Positions 1 to 10,140 of a stretch of 35,000 nucleotides of DNA are shown here, one piece after another (the stretch's first letter is position 1; each line of letters begins with the position of its first letter). Source of the stretch: Prorocentrum cordatum (Eukaryota; Sar; Dinophyceae; Prorocentrales; Prorocentraceae); NCBI GenBank assembly GCA_963575745.1, contig CAUYUJ010022431.1, positions 1-35,000 on the forward strand, read 5' to 3'. A model generated the notes under the pieces. That model saw only the letters and a list, made by a program, of their open reading frames with translations. It was not told the DNA's origin and did not search any database. The position numbers and the translations under genes were made by a program.

Positions 1-32
1 TCCTCCTCCTCCTCCTCCTCCTCCTCCTCCTC
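1..32. repeat. (TCC)n microsatellite
   Basis: Uninterrupted TCC trinucleotide array at the left edge of the window, so its true length is unknown. Similar TCC arrays recur near 13093, 21608, 22330 and 23490. Confidence 0.97.
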
Positions 33-422
33 GAGGCGGGCGCAGACCTCGGGCCACTCGGAAAAACGCGGCCCGAGCGCAGCGCCTCACAGAGCTGCCA
101 GACTACACACACTTTCGCGCGCCGGGCGAAGGTGGGGCCCGCCCCGCCTGCGCCAACACACGACGCCGGGGAGAGTCAGTGCGCAGTGCGGCGCCGCATA
201 CGCCGCGGAAAACCTGGCGTGCTCTCTGCGCTGCGCCCCTCGGACAAAAAAAACGATGCAGGCCAGCATGAGAGAGGCGGGGATCGCACGCCGGCCACAG
301 CTTCGCGCGGACACAGCCGGAGGCGCCCCGGCATCAGCCACGGGCGCGGCGCGGAACTGGCACTCGGCAGCTGGCGCAGCCCATGAGTTTTTTCTGGCCA
401 AGCTCTGGGCCCGAACACCAGA

Positions 423-424
<2 letters not shown>
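33..424. other. GC-rich stretch, no gene recognised
   Basis: Minus-strand frames stay open here, continuing from LINE-A across the AT array, but their composition (Ala, Arg, Pro, Ser) gives no recognisable domain. It may be decayed LINE-A 3' sequence or unrelated DNA. Confidence 0.5.

Positions 425-466
<42 letters not shown>
425..466. repeat. (AT)n microsatellite
   Basis: About 20 AT units, uninterrupted. It lies at the 3' side of the recognisable LINE-A reverse transcriptase and reads as an Ile-Tyr run in the overlapping minus frames. Similar AT arrays occur at 27764, 28293 and 29528. Confidence 0.97.
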
Positions 467-467
<1 letters not shown>

Positions 468-469
468 CA

Positions 470-1190
470 TGGGTTCGATCCTAGAAGATGCCCCGTTGCC
501 AACATGCTCGCGTAGCCAGGTTCGGACCTGGTCATCGGAGCTCGGGCGCGCACGGCCCAGGCCACGGAACAATGACACACAATTGACAGGTGTGAGACGC
601 AGGCTGTCACCCTTCCTGATGAAAGCTCTACATACTCGATGCCGACGAGCCAGGGATTGAATCGAATAGACAACCGCCCCCGCGTCGTCGGCGCAAGCCT
701 GCGCGCGCCCCTTCTTCGGTTCAATCGCAAGCTGCCTGGAGTACCCCGTAAAAGGGTGCGAAGCACAGCTGCAACTTACCCCAGACGTAGGACAACCCTG
801 GATAACTGAGACATAATGCAGAATAGGACCTGGACGCGCGACCCGAGAAACCCATAACAGCACCGCATGCGAGAGTTGATGAGGCGAAGAAGAAAGAGGA
901 GAGGAGAAGCGAGGGAGATGGGGCCCAAGACAAGCTGCATCCATTGGTGGTCGATGAAGGGAAAAGCTCGGGGATGGTCACAAGAAGTTGGGAGAGGCAA
1001 CGTGTCCCTCGACTCATCATTCAATACCGCCGCCCATGCTTCTGCATCGAGTTCGATCGCACGCAGGCCGAAGTTGCGGCGAAACGCGAAGCAGCGCTGG
1101 ACGGGGCCCACTGCCGCGGGCGCAACCAGGGCGAGGCTTCTGAGAACAACGTTCGCAATGATATTACAATCCGCATCTTCCACTGATCAC
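470..1190 (-). pseudogene. LINE-A reverse transcriptase, distal part
   Basis: This is the C-terminal part of a LINE reverse transcriptase, broken over at least two minus frames. Visible in order: a block ending in CNIIANVV (from 1183), a Gln-Arg-Cys-Phe-Ala-Phe block, motif A with DHPRAFPFIDHQWM (979-938), a QGCPTSG block (800-780), the catalytic box as ACADDAGAVV (CADD at 695-684, where most families have YADD), and a Leu-Arg-Leu...Asn-Cys-Val tail. A frameshift lies near 850-900 between motif A and QGC. It picks up where the proximal part (8334-8720) stops, so the DIRS-like element has split one gene. Signal fades at the AT array near 466. Confidence 0.75.
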
Positions 1191-1449
1191 GAGCTGCACG
1201 GGGCCACCTGAGCCAGTAGCAGAAGGGCCCGACGGACAGGCAACAGTCTAGGGATAAAAAGTCAGAGCTCAAAGACAAGACAGGACGTAATCCGACGATG
1301 TATCTCTCTTCCAGCAAAGGGCGGCATTGCGGGTCGCCAGACCCGTAGTTACTTCAGGGGCAAAGACAGAGGTCCACGGTGCCTGACCTGCACGGCCCCC
1401 CCACCACGTGGGGCCCTCTCAAAAATCACGCACACCGAAGCTGATCCCC
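1190..1449 (-). repeat. DIRS-like terminal repeat B2
   Basis: Outer copy of repeat B. It aligns along its length with 1588-1878 on the same strand (shared runs include CCAGCAAAGGGCGGCA and GGTGCCTGACCTGCACG). B2 lacks about 30 bp that B1 has near 1757-1788. LINE-A sequence begins directly outside it at 1190. Confidence 0.88.
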
Positions 1450-1470
1450 CGCCAGGGGGGGCGGGCGGGA

Positions 1471-1580
1471 CCGAAACCTCACGCGCGCGAGGCAGCGAAC
1501 GCGCAAGGGAGGGAGGGGAAGGGGGCGGCCAAGGCAGGGAGGTACTAAGCTAGATAAAAGCGCGCGTTGCAAAACATGTA
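1471..1580 (-). repeat. DIRS-like terminal repeat A2
   Basis: Internal copy of repeat A, lying between B1 and B2. It aligns with 8229-8333 with about 89% identity by eye plus two short gaps. Shared runs include CCGAAACCTCACGC and GGGAGGTACTAAGCTA. The corresponding A1 sequence has TATATAAA, where A2 has AGATAAAA. Confidence 0.9.
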
Positions 1581-1587
1581 TTTCTCG

Positions 1588-1878
1588 CGAGCTGCACAGG
1601 GCCACCTGGGCCAGTCGCAGAGGGGCCCGACAGACAGGCAACAACCTATGGGATAACAGGCCAGAGTTCAAGACAAGACAGAACGCAATCCGACTGTGCA
1701 TCTCTTTTCCAGCAAAGGGCGGCACTGCGGGTCGCCAAAACCACAGTCACTTCAGAAGCTGCTGCGCACGGGGCTCGACGAGGGCCCCAACACAGACAGA
1801 GGCCTACGGTGCCTGACCTGCACGGGCCCCCACCACGCGGGGCCATCTCAAAAAGCACGCACACAGAAGCTGATCCCA
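1588..1878 (-). repeat. DIRS-like terminal repeat B1
   Basis: Inner copy of repeat B, on the ORF side of A2. It is about 290 bp and is the longer of the two B copies. In PAT/Ngaro-type elements B1-A2-B2 serves to regenerate the element ends during replication through a circular intermediate (family knowledge). Confidence 0.88.
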
Positions 1879-2239
1879 TAGAGGCCCGCCGCCCCCCGCT
1901 GGCCTGCACAGGCCCTAGCACCGCGGTGCGAGGGTGGGCGGGGCTGAGATCAATCAAATCAAAGCATACTCCGACAAAGGTCGAAACCCCCTTTCCGCTC
2001 GGCCCAAGTAGTTTACCCCCCGGGGATGAGACTGCACAGGCCAGTTGAATCATGACAAGAACTACCACACACTCCTGCGCCTGTGCGAGGCTGTTAGCCC
2101 ACAAGCTGGCCGACCAGCCACGGGGCGCATAGGTTTGCTCGCACTGGCGCCCAGGTCGACTGCGCCATTCCTGAGATCCCTCAGGGCATGCACCAGGCGC
2201 TTCATCACGGGAGCGTTGGCCGCCGTCGATTGGCTCAAA
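1879..2239. other. DIRS-like 3' untranslated stretch
   Basis: Lies between the recombinase catalytic tyrosine and repeat B1. No domain is recognisable. It contains a C-run with interruptions just beyond its right edge (about 2262-2282). Open frames here look incidental. Confidence 0.5.
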
Positions 2240-2905
2240 GCGGCCGCCATCGACCTTCCAGCCCCCCCCCCCCCCCACCCACCCAGAAGGCCTCTCCATC
2301 TGAAACCTGCTGAGGCTGTAGCGCAGCACGTCGCCGTATGAGCACATGCGTCTTGGCATATCGTTGTAAGGCCGATGCAGCATTACATATACCACGTCGT
2401 CGGGCACATGCCAGATCTCCATTGTTGGCCAACGTAGTGCGCGGCACCAGCATGGCGCATGCCATGTGGCGGTCTCATATGGGCGAGGTTCAAACATTCC
2501 AGCGCCGTGTTCCATTGCCTGCGAGATCTATCTGCGGCGAAGGGAAAACCTGTTCGTCCGAGCTCAGGCCCTTGATCATTACTCGCAAAATGCACTTCGC
2601 GATCGCAAATTCAATGTGCACTCCCTGGCCAGCCCCCGTCTTGACCTTCTCGCCTCTGGAACGCTCACCGAGCGCGAGTGCAACATTGCCACAGCTGTCG
2701 CATGAGATGTCCGACCGTCTGAGAACTGACCAAGCTTGCTCACGAGGCCACCCATCCAGTTGAACAACAGCTGCACACGCTGCATGATTCATGAAATACG
2801 ACCCTCTTGAGAAAACCCAATTCTCTGACGTAGCACATGTCCGACAAATCGGCCGCTAGCTCACGGTCTCTGTCATGCACCGCTGCAAAAGGCCAAGCAT
2901 TGCGC
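2240..2905 (-). pseudogene. Tyrosine recombinase of the DIRS-like element, frameshifted
   Basis: This would be the integrase of the element, joining circular cDNA to the genome by strand exchange. The catalytic set can be read in order across three minus frames: a box-I-like arginine in GWPREQAWSVLR (Arg near 2744), the beta-hairpin lysine in KVKTGAGQGV (Lys 2642-2640), box II as HGMRHAG (2466-2446) with the His-x-x-Arg-His pattern, and the nucleophile in SALQRYAKTH (Tyr 2360-2358). Frameshifts fall between Lys and box II and between box II and Tyr. An N-terminal helical domain may lie in 2740-2905. All five key residues survive although the frame does not, which argues for decay mainly by indels. 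Confidence 0.75.
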
Positions 2906-3317
2906 TTGATATCCACCAAAAATCCCCGAATAACCCGTGCATGCCCTCTGTTGGTAACATCATCGGATGCAAGCACTGCGAGTCGGTTGTTGCACTTCAG
3001 TGGCTGATCCTTGGCGCTGTCCCAGGCGAGGGCGCCTTTCTCGAGCAATGGCGGCGGCCTTGAAGACTGCCTCGCACCTCCGAGCCCACGCACGAGTAAG
3101 AGACCGATGATCAGATACCACGGTGGTCGACAGCACCAACTTCCCCCGACCCAGGTCAGAGCCTGGATGCACTTGATCTCGCAGTCGAGGGAGGCACAGT
3201 CGTAGCAGCCAGAATGCACCGTCACGCTCAAGGCATCGTGGCCAGCCTCGAGGTCGTCGCCCTGCCCGTCGAGCCGAAGGAAGCCCTCACTGCCTTCGGC
3301 GGATGCCCCCAGCGGTG
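2906..3317 (-). other. DIRS-like linker between RNase H and recombinase
   Basis: One minus frame is open through most of this stretch and continues from the methyltransferase-like domain to the start of the recombinase. I see no motif in it. It probably holds the RNase H to recombinase spacer and the recombinase N-terminus. Confidence 0.4.
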
Positions 3318-3560
3318 CTATTCGTTGGTCGCCTCGGCTGCCCCCAACGACAGCCCTCGACTGGGCCAATCGGCGACGTTGTCCTGCGACGCCACCCAAC
3401 GCAGCACCAGCTTGATGCGGCACACGAGCGGCGCGGCCGACGCCTGCCTCGCCAGATGGAGTACCCCCGTCGCCGACGACCTTCCCTTCGCCAGCATGGA
3501 GACCAGCGAATCGCTGAAAACCAAGTCCACCTTGCCCGCAGCGCGCCTCGCCTCCGCCCC
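3318..3560 (-). pseudogene. RNase H, distal half, of the DIRS-like element
   Basis: Encodes the second half of a retroelement RNase H, which removes RNA from the RNA-DNA hybrid during cDNA synthesis. Visible are FSDSLVSMLAKGRSS (the Asp of DSLV at 3512) and the typical end motif LRWVASQDNVADWPSRG (about 3410-3354). In related DIRS-type proteins this ending follows the first RNase H half directly. Here the first half (TDASEHGYGA, 4378-4349) is about 840 bases upstream, with the methyltransferase-like domain and a CA array between them. Confidence 0.7.
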
Positions 3561-3599
3561 AGGGGGGAGGAGGTTCCAGTCTGGCTCGATCATCCTGCA

Positions 3600-4199
<600 letters not shown>

Positions 4200-4200
<1 letters not shown>

Positions 4201-4792
4201 GGGTGCGATCTCTTCGTCGCCCTCCTCCCCAGCCTTCGACACCTCCTCCTCGATGTCCTCGAAAACCCCCATCGCCCTCACCGCCCGCGTCTGCGAGCTC
4301 CCCATCTCCACCCCCCCTGCACCCCTCGCTCGTCGTAGTCGTCTGGGCCGCCCCGTAGCCGTGCTCCGACGCATCCGTCATGAAGGGCTTGGGCAGCCAC
4401 TCCGTCTCTAGGTCCGACTCGAAGTAGACCGAGAGCGAAGCGAGGCAAATAAGCTCGGATATGACCCTCTGGGGCAGGCACCTCACATCGACGCTCGGGC
4501 CCTCCACCTCCTTCAACCACGCATAGACCGCCTCCAGGACAGCACGCCCAGGTCTCGCGATCATCAGGACCCCCAAGTCCACAACCCAAGCAACGATGCT
4601 AGAGTCGAGGGGCGGCAGGACCCCACACACATGAGCGACTCGGTCGCCAGGACGATCTCTCTCATCCTGCCATCGTGGACAATGACGCGATAGGACCTGC
4701 CAACAATCGAGAGGCCCAAACCAATCTCCAGTCCAGGCCCCATGTCTCCCCGTGCACCTCCAGCCCCTTCCCGACGAGGATATTCCGAACAA
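4200..4792 (-). pseudogene. RNase H, proximal half, and connection region of the DIRS-like element
   Basis: One minus frame reads from the region after the reverse transcriptase catalytic box into the first RNase H strand, with FMTDASEHGYGAAQ (TDAS from 4378) carrying the first catalytic Asp. Upstream in the same frame are WVVDLGVLMIARPG and a run of Leu/Ile-rich sequence that fits a thumb and connection region. The frame shifts just after the TDAS motif (near 4330) into the frame of the methyltransferase-like domain. Confidence 0.65.
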
Positions 4793-5420
4793 CCTCCCTG
4801 TCCACCTCCACCTGCTCCGAGCCCTCGTCGTAGAGCCTCAGCCCGATGTAGTCGTCGATATACAGCAGCAGGAGCAAGTCGTCGTTCGCGAAAGAAGGCA
4901 CCCCCATCCCGCGCGCAAGCTGCGCCGATCTGAACGGGCTGACACCTTGCGGCGAGTCGGACAGGCAGGAGCGGGACAAAAAGACGGCCCAAGATTGACC
5001 CATCACCGGCGAGATCGCCCCCACCCCCACGTCTCCCGGGTCGGGCCTGGGCATCCTCTGCCCCTGCCCCGTAGCATACTCCCACAGCTCGCTCGGGGTC
5101 AGCAGCTCGAGCACGCAGTGCTCCGCGAGCTCCTTTGGCCATCGGGGTCGGTAGAACCAGTCGGGGATGTCACCCGAGAAACTCATCAGCTCTTGGCCCC
5201 TCAGCACCTCCTGTGAGAGATCGAGCAAGGCGAGCGCACTCGGCGATCCCAACCCCGTCCAAGGTGGCTTCCTGAATCGCAAGTTGAGCCGCCAGCAATC
5301 CCAGACCAGCCTCGACTTCTCCACCTTGCCCGAGGACCCCTTCCACCATCAACTTGACGACCGTGAAGATGCCCGCCTTCTCCCTCGCCTCCTCGGTGCA
5401 GACCAGCACGCCCGCACGCC
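4793..5420 (-). pseudogene. Reverse transcriptase of the DIRS-like element
   Basis: RNA-dependent DNA polymerase that copies element RNA. Visible in order: EKAGIFTVVK (about 5382-5353, one frame), then after a frameshift SRLVWDCWRLNLRFRKPPW, the GDIPDWFYR block (5174-5148), PVMGQSWAVFL (near 5006-4976), and the catalytic box LYIDDYIGL with YIDD at 4862-4851. Both catalytic aspartates of the box are kept. The frame then runs on to a stop at 4662, while the true continuation (thumb, RNase H) is in another frame from about 4790. Length and block spacing fit a DIRS-type enzyme; the tyrosine recombinase downstream agrees. Confidence 0.8.
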
Positions 5421-6320
5421 ATCTTGAGTGCCAACTTCCTCCGATTGGAGCTCCGCTTCCAACCAGCATCGGTGATGCTCGACGTAGCCTCGTACTTTGC
5501 CCGATCGACCTCGTCGGGCGCCCTCAGCATCAGCCCCTTCACGTCGCCCAGGTAGGGCAGGGCCGCGGGCGACAGCTCCGCCGCCGCAAGCCCCTTCGTC
5601 CCAGGCGCTGGGGTCGACACCTCTTCCGCCAGCATGTCGCACAGGTCCCCCGTCTTGAGAAAACCCTTTCCCTTCTCTCCCGGGTTCGTCCTCTCGCATC
5701 CGCTCAGCCCTCCGCCCAGACGGCTGAGAACCGCCCTGCCATCGGCGATGCCCCCCCAGCTCGCTCTCAGCGCGAGCCTCGACCACACACCCTTCACGAT
5801 CAGGACCTGGATCGGCGGTTGCCTCTTCCAGAAGTCGCGCGCGGGCTTGGCGAGCAACTCGTCGTCGACCTCCACGCCCCCCTCCACCGGGCACCTGATG
5901 CTCGCTAGGGCCCGCTCCAGTCTCCGCCAAGTCACCCTCAGCTCCGTCTTGTTCACCTCCTGGATACCCACCCTCCAAAAGAATTCGCTCTTGCTGTCGC
6001 AGACGACTTCGAAGGACGGGAAAGGCAGGCATCGAAGAGAATCCCTCTCCCTCTCGTCTAACCTGAATGAACTGTGGACCCGAAGGGCGCCTCGACATCG
6101 CCCCGATGATAGCCGCCGCCTTGCCAGCACCAGTCGGGCCTGAAATGCAAAAGCAGGACCAACCGATCAGAATCAGCACCGCGCACAGGTAGGTGGCAAG
6201 CACACCCCTTCCCCCCGTAGCCGACCAGCACTTCTTCAAACCCAAGTAAGGCAAGCTACACGGACTGGCGTCAATCGCGCTGGCGTGGCTAAGGGCTGCC
6301 GTGGAACCCTCAGCCGCAAC
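5421..6320 (-). pseudogene. N-terminal part of the DIRS-like polyprotein, function unknown
   Basis: Two overlapping minus frames are open (6254-5349 and 6130-5201). The more protein-like is the second, with FEVVCDSKSEFFWRVGIQEV, PPIQVLIVKGVWSRL and LPYLGDVKGLMLRAPDEVD, leading up to the reverse transcriptase. I do not recognise a domain. Its place between the gag-like ORFs and the polymerase suggests the leading part of the pol protein. A P-loop-like GPTGAGKA in the other frame (6140-6117) is probably chance. Confidence 0.45.
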
Positions 6321-7220
6321 CTATTCGTTCGCGTGGGCCCTGTCACCGACCACCGTCAGGTGTTTCGTGATCGCGCCACTCTTCCTCAAACGCTCGGCTA
6401 CTTCATCGTCAGCTGTCTCCACGGACGGGGGCGGCCCGTCCTGCATCTTCAGGAACTCCTCCCCGCACGACCAATTGACCTTGCTCTTCCATTTGCCCCC
6501 GTTGGCGTTCTTCGGCCTCTTCCAGTCGCCCTCCACCTCCACGCCCTGGTAGGCCTTGAAGATCGAGCACAGCCTGAGGCATGTCAGCTCGGCCGCCTGT
6601 GAATTGATCAGCGCGTCGTACTCTCTGCTCGTCATCATCCTGGCCAGGACGCACGCGAGCATCATCACTCCGCTCGCGATCGAACACTTCGTGAGCTCCT
6701 TGGTAGCCTTCAGCCACTACACGATCTCGACGTGCGCCGACCGACCATTGTTGCGCAGACTGGCCAGGATGCTCGGCGCGACCCTGGCTGTCACGCCACC
6801 GATCCTCGCTCCAGGGACGTCCTTGTTGCTCTTAAGCGTCGCCAAGAGCCCCTCCTTCGGCTTCTTCGACCCCCCCATCAGCTGCTCCAGGGTCTCCTTC
6901 ACATTCGGGTCGCTAGGCGTGGCCACCCTCTCCCACGAGCCCGCTGCGGACGAAGTAGGGGCGGTTGGGCTGCCCCGCGTGGCCTGTGCCGAGTCCGCCT
7001 GCACGACCTCCTGGCGCTCCTTCAGCTTGGCCAGGAACTGGTCGACTGCTGCCTGTGACGGCGCGGGCGGAGCCGACTCGGCATCGGCGTCGGAGAAGTC
7101 CAAGTGCTTCCTTGGCGTCTCGTGCTGCGTCTGCTTCGAGGTCGAGGCGAGGGCGTCCGCGAGCGCTGCGATGCTGCGCTGTAGATGCTGCTGCCCTCTC
7201 GAGAGCTCCGCGAATAATTA
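6321..7220 (-). pseudogene. DIRS-like second gag-like ORF with one in-frame TAG
   Basis: A single minus frame runs from just after the stop of the first ORF to 6321, broken only by TAG at 6719-6717. Before it come LSRGQQHLQRSIAALADAL, DFSDADAESAPPAPSQAAV and a Lys/Glu-rich helix. After it come WLKATKELTKCSIASGV, MMTSREYDALINSQAAEL and CGEEFLKMQDG. The continuity on both sides shows a nonsense change rather than a gene end. The acidic, Pro/Ala-rich first part and helical second part fit a structural protein, but no family motif is visible. It has no clear ATG near its 5' end. Confidence 0.5.
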
Positions 7221-8215
7221 GCGGGCGCCAGGTTCATCGTCGGAGTCAGCCACCTGGTTGCCCTGGATTATCCCCCCGTCCGAGTCCGAGTGGCCGCCCG
7301 CCTCCGAGTCGTCGCTCGTCGCCGAGTAGCCTCTCCACGCGAGATAGAGCGAAGCCAAGATAGTGACCCCGCCCACGATGAAATGCTCCAGCTCGCCAGA
7401 CTCGACCATGTCGTAAAGCGTCCCATACCAGGACTGCGCCGTCTCCGTCGCCTCGTAGATGGACTCAACTGTCTCGTAGACCGCGCCCATGACCGCGCCA
7501 AGCCCGAACCATTCCCAGGCCCACCTTGCGACGAGGGCCCCTGCGAAGATCGAACCCCCCATCCGATTCAGCCAGAAGTACCCCCCAACGTTCATGATCG
7601 CGCTGGCGACCCACCATAAGACACCGTCCATCTTGCTGCCCCTGCGCTTCGGGGGGCCATACTTCTTCTTCGGGGGGCCCTTCACCATCGCGCCGGCGTC
7701 TTCCATCTCATCGCGTGCGATGAGCCGCTCACTCGCCGCCAGCAGAGCGACGCGCCCCTTGCCTGGGACTCCTGGGTTCTCAGCCCACGCATATTGTGCA
7801 TTCGGCTTCGAGAAGACCTTTGGCTTGTCTCTCAGATCGATCAGCTGCACGCGCAGCGCGGGGTCGCAGGCCGCCCATATCGTCGAGGACGAGTTCCCCA
7901 CGCGCGTGATCAACAAGAAGCAGCTGCCCGTCCTGTCGCCCGTGCGGTCGTAGACTCGATTCCATCGTGTCCAGGGCGCCACGGCCCCCGCTCGGGCCCC
8001 TCGGATGCGCGGGCACTCCACGGCCCAGTCGTCGACGAAGCCGTCGAACTCGTCCTGCTCGGCGTCGGTTGCCGCGAAGCCGAGGAGATAGATAGCCCCC
8101 CTCCTCGGACAGCTCGCCGGCCTGCCACCCGAGCAGGCACGCCACGAAGCACCAGTGGAGCTGCGTGGCTCCAGCGGGGCGCCCGCGCCCGCCAACTGCG
8201 GCGCTGGGCTCGCAT
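7218..8215 (-). pseudogene. DIRS-like first gag-like ORF with membrane segments
   Basis: Follows repeat A1 by about 14 bases; an ATG at 8215 opens a minus frame, but the long reading frame (stop at 7218) lacks an ATG and starts after a TGA, so a frameshift near 8130 is likely. Visible: DDWAVECPRIRG, WNRVYDRTGDRTGSCFLL, a PPKKKYGPPKRR basic patch, then two or three hydrophobic stretches (WWVASAIMNVGGYFWL, SIFAGALVARWAWEW, HFIVGGVTILASLYLAW) and an acidic Ser/Asp tail. The position is that of gag in DIRS elements. The hydrophobic segments are unusual for a capsid protein and suggest membrane association (inference). Confidence 0.5.
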
Positions 8216-8228
8216 CTCAACCCTAGAG

Positions 8229-8333
8229 CCGAAACCTCACGCACACGAAGGAGCGAACACGCAAGGGGGGGGAAGGGGGCGGCCAAGGCGGGGAGGTACT
8301 AAGCTATATAAAGGTGCGTTCTGAAAACATGTA
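8229..8333 (-). repeat. DIRS-like terminal repeat A1
   Basis: 5' terminal repeat of the DIRS-like element, matching A2 at 1471-1580. It contains a TATA-like AAGCTATATAAAGG on the plus strand (8301-8314), which reads CCTTTATATAGCTT on the coding strand and could sit in a promoter (inference). LINE-A sequence abuts it at 8334. Confidence 0.9.
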
Positions 8334-8720
8334 ATCCGAGAGGTCTCGCATTTCCAAGAGATCTGGCTGCCGAGACCGGGGCGCCCGATGCTTCCTCGCC
8401 CTCGGCCACGTAAACTCCACGGACGTCTGAAAAGTTCAAAGGCATTGCATTCCCAGCCAGGGCCCAGCGAAACGGGGTCAGCCGGGACTTCAGATTCTGT
8501 GGGATGACGAACCCAAGCAGCATGGGGAAGACCGTCGGGCCCTGGGGCGCGCTTGGGGAGATGCTTGAAGAGGGCCGCGACATGGGCCTGGTCGGGGGCT
8601 CGATATCCAAGAAATCGCGCTCGGTCTCGGATCTCTCCACATTCGCCGGCCCAACGGGCCAAAGGCGTGCTGAGATCTCTGGCAACTGGTTAACAATGCG
8701 ACTAGGTCGCGCGCGCGGGG
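8334..8720 (-). pseudogene. LINE-A reverse transcriptase, proximal part
   Basis: N-terminal part of a LINE reverse transcriptase in two minus frames. One frame has HVAALFKHLPKRAPGPDG (APGPDG at 8548-8531), the conserved block before the fingers. Another has GNAMPLNFSDVRGVY, where LINEs have a Pro-x-x-Phe-Asn block before the strand carrying the conserved Lys, and then SLGNARPLGL, the conserved Arg-Pro-Leu block. Repeat A1 of the DIRS-like element starts in the codon of the last Leu (8334-8332), and the next expected block (CNIIANVV) is found beyond the other end of that element. Confidence 0.72.
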
Positions 8721-9090
8721 CGGCCCCCGGGGCCCCCCGGAAAGCACCCTGGCCGCGTCCTGGCCAGGCCCCAGTCAGGCCCCCCAGAGCACTCCAGGGG
8801 AGGTCACTTTTCGACGCCCCCCCACGAGGATCGCGGCCACGGAGGGAGGGGCCGCAATCAACCGCCCCCGCCCCCCGCCCCAAGAGCTCCCCAAGAGCCC
8901 CCAAACAAGCCCCAGAGGCACGCCGCCAAAGGCATCCAAGAGGCCCTCAAGGAGCCACCAAAACCCCAGATGACCCCCAGGAGGCTTCGAAGAAGCCCCA
9001 CAGACGCCACAAGACGCCCCAGGACACTTGTTCCGAGAGGCCCCCAAAGGGCCCGGCCCCAAAAGGCCCCCGGAGGTTCCGAAGACAATA
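8720..9090. repeat. Degenerate CCCCAAGAGG-type repeat, copy 1
   Basis: Built of imperfect CCCCAAGAG / GGCCCCCAAA-type units with no fixed period. Similar sequence occurs at 22830-22940 and 34620-35000. Minus frames read as Gly/Leu/Trp-rich repeats (for example GLLEGLLDAFGG), which I take as low-complexity translation rather than protein. Confidence 0.6.
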
Positions 9091-9104
9091 CTTCCTAGAC
9101 GCGT

Positions 9105-9600
9105 CTCGAAGCTTCAAACCCGCATCCCAGGAGCCCCACAGAGAGGCCAACCCGGCGGGACACGCCGAAGACAACTGCATATTTCAGCTACGTCCCGGCC
9201 CACTCCAGCCCGACCGGCACATTTCAACTACGCCCCGGCCCACCCCCGCCCGACTCTCAATCGAAGCTTCAAACCTGCGCGGTCCTACAGAGGCCAACCT
9301 GACAGGATACGCCGAAGGAAACTGGATAATTCAGCTACGCCCCGGCCCACTCCCGCGCGACTCTCGGCCCACGCTTCAAACCTGCATCCCAGGGGCCCCA
9401 CAGAGGCCAACCCGGCGGGACACGCAGAGGACAATTGCATTTTTCAACTAGGCCCCGGCCAACTCCCGCCCGACTCTCGGTCGAACCTTCAAATTTGCAC
9501 CACGGAAGCCCCACCGAGGCCAACCTGGCGGGATACGCCGAAAACAACTGGACATTTCAACTACTCCCTGGCCCACTCCCGCTCGACTCTCGGTCGACCC
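9105..9600. repeat. ~110-bp tandem repeat, about 4 copies
   Basis: Copies begin with a CTTCAAA block at about 9112, 9267, 9374 and 9487. Each carries a GAGGCCAACC...GGGA(T/C)ACGC block and ends with CCCGGCCCACTCC-type sequence and CGACTCTC. The first copy is longer because about 40 bp near 9195-9245 is internally duplicated. The period is not a multiple of three, so the open plus frames rotate through it. Confidence 0.82.
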
Positions 9601-9654
9601 GGGGCGCGCCAACAAGGCTCCGACATGCGAACTACGAGCCGGCCCATCGAAGGC

Positions 9655-9760
9655 GACGACGCAAGAGAGGGGGGCGGAAGAGGCGGCCGAGGATAGGGGC
9701 CAGGGGGGAAGAAGGAGGGGGGGGGGGAGAAAGGTCCAGGAGGAAGTGGGAGGAAGGCGC
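9655..9760. repeat. Homopurine tract
   Basis: A G/A-rich strand with few interruptions, including a run of 11 G. It adjoins the 110-bp tandem repeat. Confidence 0.7.
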
Positions 9761-9769
9761 TAGCCAGTA

Positions 9770-10140
9770 GACGTCGCGCATCCCCCTATCCTCCGACGTC
9801 GCGAATGTTACATGGCGCGGATCATAGATGCCTCGACTACCCCCCGAAGACTGGCATTCCCCTTTCTGTTCGATGGTCCTGGGGCCAGTTGATGATTCCA
9901 TGAACCAGGCAACTGCCAAAAACCGCCCGTCGCCGCACCTTCAACGCGCTGGAGATCTCCCAAGGCGGCGTCTTGTACGCGTCGCGAATGTCGACGCCCA
10001 GGATGGCCCCAAAACGGCCGCAGCTGTCTCCGCGACGCCGCCTAGAAGCGCGTCAAGAAAGCCCCAGGAAGCAACAAATCCTTGATTTACTGTAAGTTCT
10101 CGAAGGACCAAGTCACCCAACCGCAAACGATGGCATGGCA
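9770..10140. other. No gene recognised; possible LINE-A linker
   Basis: Short minus frames only. A 12-base run GCGTCGCGAATG-like occurs twice (near 9793 and 9976). It lies between LINE-A linker sequence and the foreign repeat block. Confidence 0.35.

Noticed and set aside
470-482. GGGTTCGATCC, resembling a tRNA T-loop
   Set aside because: The sequence before it is the AT array; no acceptor or anticodon stem can be drawn.
6117-6140. P-loop-like GPTGAGKA
   Set aside because: It is in the less protein-like frame of the DIRS pol region, lacks the Ser/Thr after Lys, and has no Walker B.
9028-9696. 222-residue plus ORF
   Set aside because: Built from the ~110-bp tandem repeat with rotating frame.
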